Shown here piece by piece: positions 8,623 to 17,400 of a stretch of 32,641 nucleotides of DNA. The position numbers were made by a program, and so were the translations under genes. A model generated the notes under the pieces. It did not search any database, was not told the DNA's origin, and was given only the letters and a program-made list of their open reading frames with translations. Origin of the DNA: Rhodocyclaceae bacterium (GTDB lineage: Bacteria; Pseudomonadota; Gammaproteobacteria; Burkholderiales; Rhodocyclaceae); NCBI GenBank assembly GCA_020445805.1, contig JAGRFX010000020.1, forward strand, positions 1-32,641, written 5' to 3'. Each line of letters starts with the position of its first letter. Positions within the stretch are counted from its first letter, which is position 1.

Positions 8623-11600
8623 CTATGCGGCGCGGTTGACCCACTGGCTGACCACCAGCGCCAGTCGCTCGCGATCGACGGGTTTGGCCAGGTGGTCGTC
8701 CATGCCCGCATCGAGGCAGCGGGCCCGGTCCTCGGCAAAGGCCGCGGCCGTCAGGGCCACGATCGGCGTCCGGGGCAGGCCGCCGTCCGCCTCCAGGCGG
8801 CGGATTCGGCGGGTCGCCTCGAAACCGTCCATGACCGGCATGTGGCAATCCATGAGGATCAATGCGGGCTTGAGATGCGGCACGCAGTCGACCGCATGGG
8901 CCCCATCACCCGCGATCTCGACGTCAAAACCCCGACTCCGCAACACCGACGCCGTCACCTTGGCATTGACGTCGTTGTCCTCGACGACGAGCACCAGGGG
9001 CCGCTGCCCGACGGCGCGGACGGTGGGCGGGTCCGCCGCCGGCGTTGCATCGGGCATGGCCGCATCTTCCAACTCGACGCGCACGGTGAACCAGAAGTTC
9101 GAACCGACCTCCTGGGGATCAAAGCCCGAACTTCCGCCCAGCAGTTCCGCCATGCGGGCAACGATGGACAGCCCCAGGCCGCTGCCACCGAAGCGTCGGG
9201 TATTGCCGTCGTCCACCTGGGAAAAGGGTTGGAACAGCAGCTGGCGCTTGTCCTCGGGCACACCGATCCCGGTATCCGAAACGTCGATCCTGAGGCGCGG
9301 GCGGCTTCGGTCGGACAGTTCCAGCCGGCCGGCCAGGCGTACGCCGCCCGACTCGGTGAACTTGATCGCGTTGTTGACGAGGTTGCCCAGCATCTGCCGG
9401 ATCCTGCCCGCGTCGCCACTCAGTTCGCAGCGCTCGGCACCATGCCAGTTCCACTCGACCGTGAGCCCCTTCTTGTCGGCCAGGCCCCGGAACAGGCCGG
9501 CAACCTCCTCAAGCAGCTGGCCGGGCAGAAAGGGTTCCTGGGCGGTCTGCATGCGGCCGGCCTCGACCTTTGAGAGGTCCAGAACATCGTTGAGGATGCC
9601 CATCAGGGTTCGGCCCGAGGTGCTGATCATGGAGGCATAGTCGCGCCGCTCGGCCTCGTCCAGGCCCGGATCCATCAGCATTTCGGCCATGCCCAGGATG
9701 CCGTTCATGGGGGTTCGAATCTCGTGCGACATGGTGGCGAGGAAGCGGCTCTTGGCCACGTTCGCGGCTTCCGCGTCCTGCCGGGCGCAGATGAGCTCGG
9801 TCACGTCGATGCGGAAGCCGACGGTGAAGCCGTCACCGGCATGATGTTCACGCACCTGAACCCAGCGGCCGCCTTCGAGGGCCTGCAGGCTGATCGAGTC
9901 GGCCCGACGATGCGCTTCCATCGTCTCCGCCACCCATTCGTCCAGGCGCCCCTCCGCATCGCGGAACTGGCCATGTTCGGCGCCATAGCGGATCAGATCC
10001 TCGAAGGTGGCGCCCAGGCGGATGACGTCCTGCATCCTCGGGTAAACAGCGCGCAGTTTCTCGTTGAAGAAGACCAGCCGGTCGTCCCGGTCGAAGATGG
10101 CAAAGGCCTCGTCCAGTGCGGCCAGCGCGCCACTGAGCAGTTCCCCCTGGCGGGTGAGTTCGGCGCGCGCCTGCTCGCGTTCGATCTGGTGACCGCACCA
10201 CCGGGCGAGGAAGTGGACGAATTCCCGGTCGTGCCCGTCGAAGGCCCGATGGTGGGGCAGCCAGTCGGCAAAGGCGACCAGGCCGCAGCGCTTGCCACCG
10301 ACCCAGATGGGCGCACTGATGAAGGCCCTCACACCGGCATGCCGCAAGGGCGGTGGTACCGTGGGATCGTCGAAGACGTCGCGGACAGCCAGGGAATCGC
10401 GCAGGCCATCGACCGCACGCGCCAGCGCGCCCAGATCGCCGTCGGCAGAGGCCGTTTCGTCCCTGCGGTGCAGGATTTCTGCCGTGGGACCATCCGCGCG
10501 GGCGGGCCGGATCAGTCCGGCCGGCAAGCGCAACCAGACCGCGGCTGCCCCAAGGGCCAGCTCCAGCCGCTCGGACAGGGTCTGTCCGCCCAGCTCGTCG
10601 AGGGAATTGAGCACGGTCAGGCCCGCCACCTGACGCCGGGTCGCGTCCTCCAGACGGCGTCGCGCGGTGATGTCCGTAACGATCGACAGCTGGAGCTGCC
10701 GGCCTCCGATGGTCAGGGGGCCGGTGGTGACCTCCACGTCCCTCACCTCGTCGCTGGCCAGCCGGTGAGACATCCAGAAGCGCTCTCCGGGCGTCCGCTG
10801 GAGTTGCCCCGGGGCGCGGAAGAGGCCCTGCTCGTCCCGTACCTCGATGTCCCTGATCGACATCAGACGCAGGGCCGCCACGTCGCGCCCGTAGAAATCC
10901 GCGGCCGCCTGGTTGGCGTCGATGATGCGCCCATCGGAGTCCGGATCGATCAGCATCATGGGTGCCCTGGCGCCTTCGAACAGCGTCCGGTAGCGCTCCT
11001 CGCTACGCTCCAGCTCGCGCCGGGTCGTCTGGATTTCCGCCGTCTGGTCGTCGACCTGCCGCCGGACCAGCTGAGCGCGACTCGTCACCCCCAGCCAGAT
11101 CACCTGGAGCAGGGCCGCGAGCAGGATGCCGAAGGCACCGACGGCCCAGCTGACCCACGGCCTGTTGCGTTGCAGCCCAAGCGCCGTCGGTTCGAGGGAG
11201 ATGGCCCAGTCGCGATCCAGGACGGCCAGGGTCGCATGCCACGCCAGCTTGGCAACACCCTCGCCGCCCCGGTCCTCGTACAGCGGCAGGCCCGGCGACG
11301 CCAGGTCGGAAATGCGGATCCGGACCTCGCTGGCGGGCAGATCGACGCGCAGACGATCGACCAGGGCCTGCGCCTGCAGGACGGCAACGGCAAATCCCCG
11401 GTCGCGGTCGGCCCCTTCGCCGGGCTGGACCGGCTCCACCACGAGCACCCCCGTAGCGTCGCCCGGCAACTGCACGAGGCGAATCGGACCGGTCATGGTG
11501 GGGCTGCCACTCACGTTGGCGCGCTCGAGCGCCCGACGCCGCTCCGGGTCGGAGGCGATGTCATAGCCGATCGCGTAGTGATTGCCGGCAATCGGCAGGA

Positions 11601-12630
11601 TCAGCGCAACCGGCACGTAGGCCGAACGCGGCTCGGCGACGACCAGGGTCCCGCTTCGGTCCCGCTCCATGATCGCGAAATCGCGCCCCGGCAAGCGGCT
11701 GCGCATGGCGCGCTCGAAGGCCGGGCGTTCGGCATGGCGCACGTAGGGGTTGTAGCTGATCGCCTGCAGATCGGGGTTGGTCTGCAGCAGGTCCGACCCG
11801 AGCTGGCGGAAGGCCGCAAAATCGACCTGCCGGTTCAACTCCAGGGCGCGGCGGAGCCCGGACAGGGTGTCGCGGAGCGCCTCCATGTGCCGGGCCAGCA
11901 GGGTCTGGAAATTCTGCCCCTGGGCGGCAATCCGCGATCGCTCGACGTTTTCTTCCCAGCGCGCGGCCGCGAAGAAGGCCACGGACGCGAGCAGCAGCAT
12001 GACCAGGGTGGGCAGCAGAGCCCCCCGCAGTCGTTCCCGACCGGACGGCCCCTTGCTCCCGAGAAAGAGGATGGCCGGCGGCGCGAGCAGCAGGACCCCC
12101 AGCACATCGCCCACATACCAGTTCCACCATTCGAACAGATACCGGCCGGACGGCATCTGCCCGAGCAGCACCAGCGAGGACACGCCCCAGCTGGCCGAAA
12201 TCAGCCCCGCCAGTGCGCCGCCGCCGCCGAGCAGGCGCAGGACGTCGTATTCCCGATCGAGGCGACGCCAGCGCTCGCCCATCCAGTGGCGGACGATGAC
12301 CGAGCCGCCCCAGGCCTGCAGTGCGTTGCCGCAGGCCAGGGCGAGGCTGCTCACCAGCAGGGCGCCGTCGATGGGATCGTCGTGTCGATAGCTGCCCACC
12401 AGATTCATCAGCAGCGAGCCGACCCAGACCGCGAGCACGGCACTCCCCCCCCGATGCAGCACCATGGCCAGCGCGATGCCGGCGGCCGGGAAGAGCGGGC
12501 TGGCAAAGCCCCCCGGAACGGTCAGCAGCAGCCCCGCCGAACCCGCCAGGAAATAGGCCCCGATCATCGCCACCACGGCAAGGCCTCGTCCCTTCAACGC
12601 TGCGATGGTCTTGGTGGGCATGGGGTTCAT
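8623..12630 (-). CDS. MASE1-CHASE-PAS-GAF-PAS hybrid sensor histidine kinase
   Basis: A membrane-bound hybrid histidine kinase of about 1335 residues. Domains with rough positions: MASE1 (10-235), CHASE (240-410), transmembrane helix (485-505), PAS (540-655), GAF (665-815), PAS (830-945), HisKA with phospho-acceptor His in SHEIRTP near 967, HATPase_c (1070-1183, with GLGLSI) and a C-terminal REC domain (1210-1330) with acceptor Asp in LILMDCHMP near 1259. It should autophosphorylate and pass phosphate to its own receiver; no Hpt or output regulator is adjacent, so downstream partners are unknown. The start is uncertain: ATG 12630 begins just before the first membrane helix, ATG 12621 is possible, and ATG 12702 would add 24 residues; none has a good ribosome site. 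It shares the MASE1-CHASE input of the 4134-7577 protein. Confidence 0.92.
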   Translation of the reverse strand: MNPMPTKTIAALKGRGLAVVAMIGAYFLAGSAGLLLTVPGGFASPLFPAAGIALAMVLHRGGSAVLAVWVGSLLMNLVGSYRHDDPIDGALLVSSLALACGNALQAWGGSVIVRHWMGERWRRLDREYDVLRLLGGGGALAGLISASWGVSSLVLLGQMPSGRYLFEWWNWYVGDVLGVLLLAPPAILFLGSKGPSGRERLRGALLPTLVMLLLASVAFFAAARWEENVERSRIAAQGQNFQTLLARHMEALRDTLSGLRRALELNRQVDFAAFRQLGSDLLQTNPDLQAISYNPYVRHAERPAFERAMRSRLPGRDFAIMERDRSGTLVVAEPRSAYVPVALILPIAGNHYAIGYDIASDPERRRALERANVSGSPTMTGPIRLVQLPGDATGVLVVEPVQPGEGADRDRGFAVAVLQAQALVDRLRVDLPASEVRIRISDLASPGLPLYEDRGGEGVAKLAWHATLAVLDRDWAISLEPTALGLQRNRPWVSWAVGAFGILLAALLQVIWLGVTSRAQLVRRQVDDQTAEIQTTRRELERSEERYRTLFEGARAPMMLIDPDSDGRIIDANQAAADFYGRDVAALRLMSIRDIEVRDEQGLFRAPGQLQRTPGERFWMSHRLASDEVRDVEVTTGPLTIGGRQLQLSIVTDITARRRLEDATRRQVAGLTVLNSLDELGGQTLSERLELALGAAAVWLRLPAGLIRPARADGPTAEILHRRDETASADGDLGALARAVDGLRDSLAVRDVFDDPTVPPPLRHAGVRAFISAPIWVGGKRCGLVAFADWLPHHRAFDGHDREFVHFLARWCGHQIEREQARAELTRQGELLSGALAALDEAFAIFDRDDRLVFFNEKLRAVYPRMQDVIRLGATFEDLIRYGAEHGQFRDAEGRLDEWVAETMEAHRRADSISLQALEGGRWVQVREHHAGDGFTVGFRIDVTELICARQDAEAANVAKSRFLATMSHEIRTPMNGILGMAEMLMDPGLDEAERRDYASMISTSGRTLMGILNDVLDLSKVEAGRMQTAQEPFLPGQLLEEVAGLFRGLADKKGLTVEWNWHGAERCELSGDAGRIRQMLGNLVNNAIKFTESGGVRLAGRLELSDRSRPRLRIDVSDTGIGVPEDKRQLLFQPFSQVDDGNTRRFGGSGLGLSIVARMAELLGGSSGFDPQEVGSNFWFTVRVELEDAAMPDATPAADPPTVRAVGQRPLVLVVEDNDVNAKVTASVLRSRGFDVEIAGDGAHAVDCVPHLKPALILMDCHMPVMDGFEATRRIRRLEADGGLPRTPIVALTAAAFAEDRARCLDAGMDDHLAKPVDRERLALVVSQWVNRAA

Positions 12631-12738
12631 GGGGGGTCGCCGCGGTTCATGGAGTCGGGGCGAACAAATGCTGTCGACGCTGGGGTGACGAGTATGCGGC
12701 ATTCCACCGCAGCCAGCGCAAGGTCACAACACACGAAA

Positions 12739-12769
12739 AAGCCCCCGCCGGACGAACCGGCGGGGGCTT
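12739..12769 (-). terminator. Rho-independent terminator of the phasin gene
   Basis: An 11-bp perfect stem (12741-12751 with 12757-12767, GCCCCCGCCGG arm, 5-base loop) is followed on the minus strand by five T (12740-12736). It lies 24 bases past the phasin stop and separates that gene from the hybrid kinase downstream. Confidence 0.9.
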
Positions 12770-12792
12770 GGGCAGCTTGGGGCTGGAGGTGC

Positions 12793-13341
12793 TTAGGCGG
12801 CCTTCTTGGCAGCCTTGCCGACGGCCTTGACGGCAGCGCCCGTGGTGCTGGACACGTTGGCTTCGGCGATCTCGACGACCTTCTTGGTGGCCTTCGTGAC
12901 GTTGTCGTAGGTGGCGTTGGCGGCGGCGATGGCCGACTTGACCGCGGCGACGGCCACATCCGAACCGGCCGGAGCGGACTTGGAGAGCTCGTCCAGAGCG
13001 ATCGCGACCGACTTGTTCAGCTCGGCGATCTGGCCATCGACGATCTTGCCGACTTCTTCACCGCTGTCGACCAGGATGCCGTAGGCGCTGCGGAAGTAGC
13101 CGACAGAGCTGGCCAGCGCGGGCTCGACCAGGGCCGACAGGAAGGACACCAGGGCCTTGGGCTCCTTGATGGCCAGCAGGGCTTCGACGTTCGAAGCCGT
13201 GTCGGTCAGGCCGGCGCGGACGGTGTTGAGGTTCAGGGCAACCAGGCGCTCGACGGTGCTGAGACCCAGGGAGCCGAAGCTGGCAGCGGATTCGACGGCG
13301 ACTTTGTTGGCGGCGGCGATTTTCTCGGGGGTGGCGTACAT
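12793..13341 (-). CDS. phaP: Phasin family protein (PHA granule-associated)
   Basis: A 182-residue protein of the phasin family, which coats polyhydroxyalkanoate granules and controls their size and number. The helical, alanine-rich composition, the start MYATPEKIAAANK, the FGSLGLSTVERLVALNLNTVR block (about 23-43) and SNVEALLAIKEPKALVSF are typical of betaproteobacterial PhaP. The last 15 residues are an Ala/Lys-rich tail (KAVGKAAKKAA). The ATG at 13341 is chosen over one 12 bases upstream because GGAG (13348-13351) sits six bases before it. It is a single-gene unit with its own terminator, and two PhaR-like boxes lie upstream, so expression is probably induced when PHA titrates PhaR. phaB is 4.4 kb away on the same strand. 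Confidence 0.93.
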   Translation of the reverse strand: MYATPEKIAAANKVAVESAASFGSLGLSTVERLVALNLNTVRAGLTDTASNVEALLAIKEPKALVSFLSALVEPALASSVGYFRSAYGILVDSGEEVGKIVDGQIAELNKSVAIALDELSKSAPAGSDVAVAAVKSAIAAANATYDNVTKATKKVVEIAEANVSSTTGAAVKAVGKAAKKAA

Positions 13342-13406
13342 GGCAATCTCCAAAATAACGGACGGGTTGGGGTTTCTTTCGCAGGGCTCCGGTCTTCAGA
13401 CTCGGT

Positions 13407-13421
13407 TGCTGCACTGCACAA
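13407..13421 (-). promoter_or_regulatory. PhaR-like operator, proximal box
   Basis: On the minus strand TTGTGC-AGT-GCAGCA, an imperfect inverted repeat built on TGC-N3-GCA, the arrangement reported for PhaR operators. It lies 66-80 bases upstream of the phasin ATG, close to where the transcription start would be if TTGACA at 13454-13449 is the -35. PhaR is not in the window, so this is motif-based. Confidence 0.55.
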
Positions 13422-13448
13422 TTCCAGTCTGCATCAACAGAAAGACCC

Positions 13449-13454
13449 TGTCAA
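13449..13454 (-). promoter_or_regulatory. Candidate -35 element of the phasin promoter
   Basis: A perfect TTGACA on the minus strand, lying between the two PhaR-like boxes. The hexamer 17 bases downstream is CAGACT (13431-13426), only 3 of 6 to TATAAT, so the -10 is weak or is assisted. Placed here, the proximal box falls on the start site and the distal box just upstream of the -35. Confidence 0.45.
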
Positions 13455-13461
13455 CAGATTT

Positions 13462-13476
13462 TTGTGCACCGCACAA
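13462..13476 (-). promoter_or_regulatory. PhaR-like operator, distal box
   Basis: A perfect inverted repeat, TTGTGC-GGT-GCACAA on the minus strand, immediately next to the stop codon of the response-regulator gene (13477). It shares ATTGTGC(A/G)GTGCA with the proximal box; the centres are 55 bp apart, about five helical turns, which would suit looping or cooperative binding. Confidence 0.6.
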
Positions 13477-14412
13477 TCAGCTGTCTGCGAGCGCCCTCAC
13501 CCGGTTCATGGCCAGCGCCGCTGCCGCCGTACGTGTCTCGACGCCGAGCTTCTCGAAAACGTGCTCGAGGTGCTTGTGGACCGTGCGCGGACTGGTCCCC
13601 AGGATGTCGCCGATATCGCGGTTGGTCTTGCCCTTGATGACCCAGTAGAGCACCTCCGCCTCGCGGCCGGTGAGGCGGAAGGCCGCGGTCAGCGCCTCGA
13701 TGGCCGCGGCGTCGGATTCCTCGCGCATGACCACCAGCCATTCCCCCTCCGGCGTCCGGTCGTGCAGCGTGCACACCAGGCGCTTGGCCCCCCGGGCCAG
13801 TGACAGGGGCAGCACGTCACGGCCCTCTCCCCGCTGCTGCAGGGCGCTCTCGAGCCAGGCCAGTACGGCCGCCGGCGCCCGGTCGCCCACCGCTAGGTCG
13901 AAGTCCTGCATCAACTGGCGGGCGAGGGGCGTCTGCCAGGTGATGCGCCCCGACTCGGGCCGCAGCGCGAGGGTCGCCTGTCCGTAGGCGTCGAGGGCAC
14001 TGCGCGCCTGCTTCATCAGGCGTGCAGCCTGCATGTGGGCGGAGATCCGGGCCAGGACCTCCTTGGGGCGGATCGGCTTGGTGACGTAGTCTGCACCGCC
14101 GGCCTCGAAGGCGGCGACCACGTGCTCGGTTTCCGTTAGGCCGGTCATGAAGACGATCGGAATGTGCTGGGTGCTGAAATCGGCCTTCAGCGCCCGCGCG
14201 ACCTCGAATCCGTCCATGCCCGGCATCACCGCGTCGAGCAGCACCACGTCGGGCAGCGCCTGGCGCGCACGGGCCAGCGCGGTCTCTCCGTTGGTCGCCA
14301 CGAGCACGGTGTAGCCCGACTCGTCCAGGGCGTCGTGCAGCACCGAGAGATTCTCGGGTACGTCGTCGACGACCAGCACGATGTCGGTCGTCAGTCGATC
14401 GAATGCGGTCAT
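13477..14412 (-). CDS. LuxR-type DNA-binding response regulator
   Basis: A 311-residue response regulator and the likely output of the kinase operon. The REC domain covers about 8-130, with acidic pair DD in LVVDD, acceptor Asp in VVLLDAVMPGMDG near 57, and Lys in VTKPI near 109. A linker of about 100 residues has no recognised domain (ITWQTPLARQLMQDF reads PAS-like). The C-terminal LuxR/GerE helix-turn-helix (about 243-305) has LTGREAEVLYWVIKGKTNRDI and SPRTVHKHLEHVFEKLGV. The ATG overlaps the stop of the permease-kinase fusion (ATGA), so the two are translationally coupled and are very likely a cognate pair, as in CrbS/CrbR. Targets are unknown; the phasin gene lies directly downstream on the same strand but has its own promoter. 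Confidence 0.93.
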   Translation of the reverse strand: MTAFDRLTTDIVLVVDDVPENLSVLHDALDESGYTVLVATNGETALARARQALPDVVLLDAVMPGMDGFEVARALKADFSTQHIPIVFMTGLTETEHVVAAFEAGGADYVTKPIRPKEVLARISAHMQAARLMKQARSALDAYGQATLALRPESGRITWQTPLARQLMQDFDLAVGDRAPAAVLAWLESALQQRGEGRDVLPLSLARGAKRLVCTLHDRTPEGEWLVVMREESDAAAIEALTAAFRLTGREAEVLYWVIKGKTNRDIGDILGTSPRTVHKHLEHVFEKLGVETRTAAAALAMNRVRALADS

Positions 14413-17400
14413 GGCTTCCCTCCGGCATCCAGCAGCCGCTGCAGGGCATCCAGCTGGAAGGCATCGGCATGGCGGCGCGCGACGGATACGAATGCCGCGT
14501 AGTCCTCGCCGAGTGCCGCCAAGGCGTCGAGCCGCCCCTGGACGCCTTTCATGTAGCCCATTTCGACCGCCTGGCGCAGGGGTTCGAGCACGTCGGCGGG
14601 GGGCAGGCGGAGTGGCCCGCCGCTGTCTGCCCCGATGGCGGGCGGATGGGCCCCGTCCGCCTCGATCCAGGTCAGTGCGAGCCGCCGACCGATCCAGTCG
14701 AGCAGTTCTTCGACCCGCACCGGCTTGAGAATGAAGTCCTCGGGCGGCACGCTGCTCTCATGCTCGAGCCCCTTGTCGAAGGCGTTGGCCGAGATCACCG
14801 CGATATGGGCCGTGGTCAGTCGATGTTCGCGAATCCGGCGGATGGTCTCCCAGCCGTCCATGCCGGGCATGGCCAGGTCCATGAAGACCAGGTCCGGTGC
14901 GAACTCGGGCAGCATGCGCAGGCATTCCTGGCCGGAGCCCGCCTGCTCGAGAATGAAGCCCAGGGGCTCCAGCACGGTGATCAGGAACTCCCGGTCGTAG
15001 CGTTCGTTGTCGACGATCAGGATCCGGCGGCGCTCGCCCGCGTAGCCGGTGCGACGGGCGCGATGGGTCTTGGCCACGACCCCCTCCGCCCGCAGCTGGG
15101 GCAGGTACAGCCGGACCCGGAACAGGCTGCCGCGGCCGGGCTCGCTGTCGACGCTCAACTGGCCGCCCATCACGTCGGTGAACATCCGGCTGATCGTCAG
15201 GCCCAGGCCCGCGCCGCCGGCCTGCTCTGCCGAGGATCCCCGCGCAAACGGCTCGAAGATCCGCTCCAGGTCGTCCGGGGAGATGCCGGGCCCGGTGTCC
15301 TCGATCTCGAAGCTGGCCATCTCGCGGACGTGCCGGACCCGCATGACGATGGCGCCCTGGCGGGTGTATTTCACCGCGTTGCCGAGGATATTGATGAGGA
15401 TCTGCCGCAAGCGCTTTTCGTCGGCCCGGACGGCGGCCGGCAACTGCCCCTGGAGCTCGAGGCGGAAGGCGAGGCCCTTGGCTTCCGCCTGGGGCTCGAT
15501 CATGCCGGCCACCTGTTCGACGAAATCCACGAAGGCCATCGGCTTCACGTCGAGCGTCAGCTTGCCGCCTTCGATGCGGGCGATGTCCAGCGTACCCTCG
15601 ATGACCGACAGCAGATGGTCGCTGCTGCGGCGGATCACGTGCATGGCCTGCCGCCGCTGGGGCGGGATCGACTCGTCGCCATCGAGGATCTGGGCGTAGC
15701 CGAGAATCGAGTTGAGCGGCGTGCGCAGCTCGTGACTGATCGCATTGATGTACCGGCTCTTGGCCTGATTGGCCAGCTCCGCGGCCTGCTTGGCCCGCTG
15801 GAGTTGCTGATCGGTGTGGCGATGGCGATCGATTTCCTGGACCAGCAGCGCCGTCTGGCGGTTCGACTCCTGCTGGGCGACCTGGCGGCTCTGGTGGGTC
15901 AGCACCAGCCACCAGCTGGCGACCCCCGCCACCAGCAGCAGCGCCGCGTAGGCCTTGATGTAGCTCAGCTGGAGCATCTGCCGCAGCGGCTCTGCGACCG
16001 CCCCGAGGAGGCGTATCTCGTTGTGGTAGAGCAGTCCGATGAGGAGCGCCAGGGCCGGCACAACCACCGCCATCAGCAGCAGGTAGTGGGCGAGCCCGCT
16101 CTCCAGGTAGCGCCACATCCGGCGCGGCAGGACCCGTCGCATCGCGCTGGTCCATTGGGCAGAGAGCCGGGCATCGCGTTTGCAGAGGTCTTCGCAGCGG
16201 GCGTCGAGCGAGCAGCAGAGCGAGCAAATCGGCCCCTGGTAGGCGGGGCACGCGGCCATGTCCTCACCCTCGTAGTCCTGCTCGCAGATCACACAGGTCT
16301 GGCGTGCGGCGACCGCTCCCCCCGGGCTTCGTGCCAGGTAGTAGCGCCCCTTCGTGGCCCACGCGATCAGTGGCGCGGTGCCGAAGGCCACGCCCATCGC
16401 GATCAGCGTCGAGAAGGCCTGGGCAGATGCCCCGAAAACACCGAGGTAGGCTGCAATGGACAGCACCGAGGCCAGCAGCATCGCGCCCAGCCCGACCGGA
16501 TTGATGTCGTAGAGGTGGGCGCGCTTGAACTCGATGCCGGGGGGCGAGAGGCCCAGCGGCTTGTTCACCACCAGGTCCGCGACCACGGCCATCATCCAGC
16601 TCACCGCGATGTTCGAGTACAGGCCCAGCACGCTGCCGATGGCCTGGAAGACGTCCAGCTCCATCAGCATCAGCGCGATCAGCGTATTGAAGACGACCCA
16701 GACCACGCGGCCCGGGTGGCTGTGGGTGAGACGCGCAAAGAAGTTCGACCAGGCGAGCGAGCCGGCGTAGGCATTGGTCACGTTGATCTTCAGCTGCGAA
16801 ATGATGACGAAGACCGTCGTCACCGCGATCGCCCAGGCCTCCGACGGAAACACCTGCCGATAGGCCACCAGGTACATCTGGTTGGGATCGACGGCCTTTT
16901 CCGCCGGCACCAGATGGCGGATGGCCAGGTAGGCCAGCAGCGCCCCACCCAGCATCTTGGCCACCCCGATCAGCACCCAGCCCGGGCCTCCGACCAGCAC
17001 GCCGGCCAGCCAGCGACGCCGGTTCGATGCCGTCTGCTCGGGCATGAAACGCAGGTAGTCGGCCTGCTCGCCCATCTGCGTGATCAGGGCAACGCCCACG
17101 GTCAGCGCCGCACCGAAGAGGTGCCAGTCGAAAGCCGCCCCGCCCCCGTCGCGGCCCGGGTAGGCGGTCAGCCCCGCAAGGACCGCCGGCTGCTCGAGCA
17201 ACACGTACGCAAAGGGCAGGATCAGCAGGGCCAGCCAGAGGGGCTGGGTCACGACCTGCAGGCGGCTGATCGAGGTGATGCCATGGGTCACCATCGGGAT
17301 CACGACCAGCGCGCACAGCACATACCCCCAGGCGGGCGGCACGCCGAAGGCCAGCTCGAGTGCGTAGGCCATGATCGCCGCCTCGAGGGCGAAGAAGATG

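Noticed and set aside
9724..13803. A 1359-codon open frame on the plus strand opposite the hybrid kinase and phasin.
   Set aside because: It is the low-stop-codon antisense shadow of GC-rich genes, with no recognisable domains, and it crosses a terminator and two gene boundaries.
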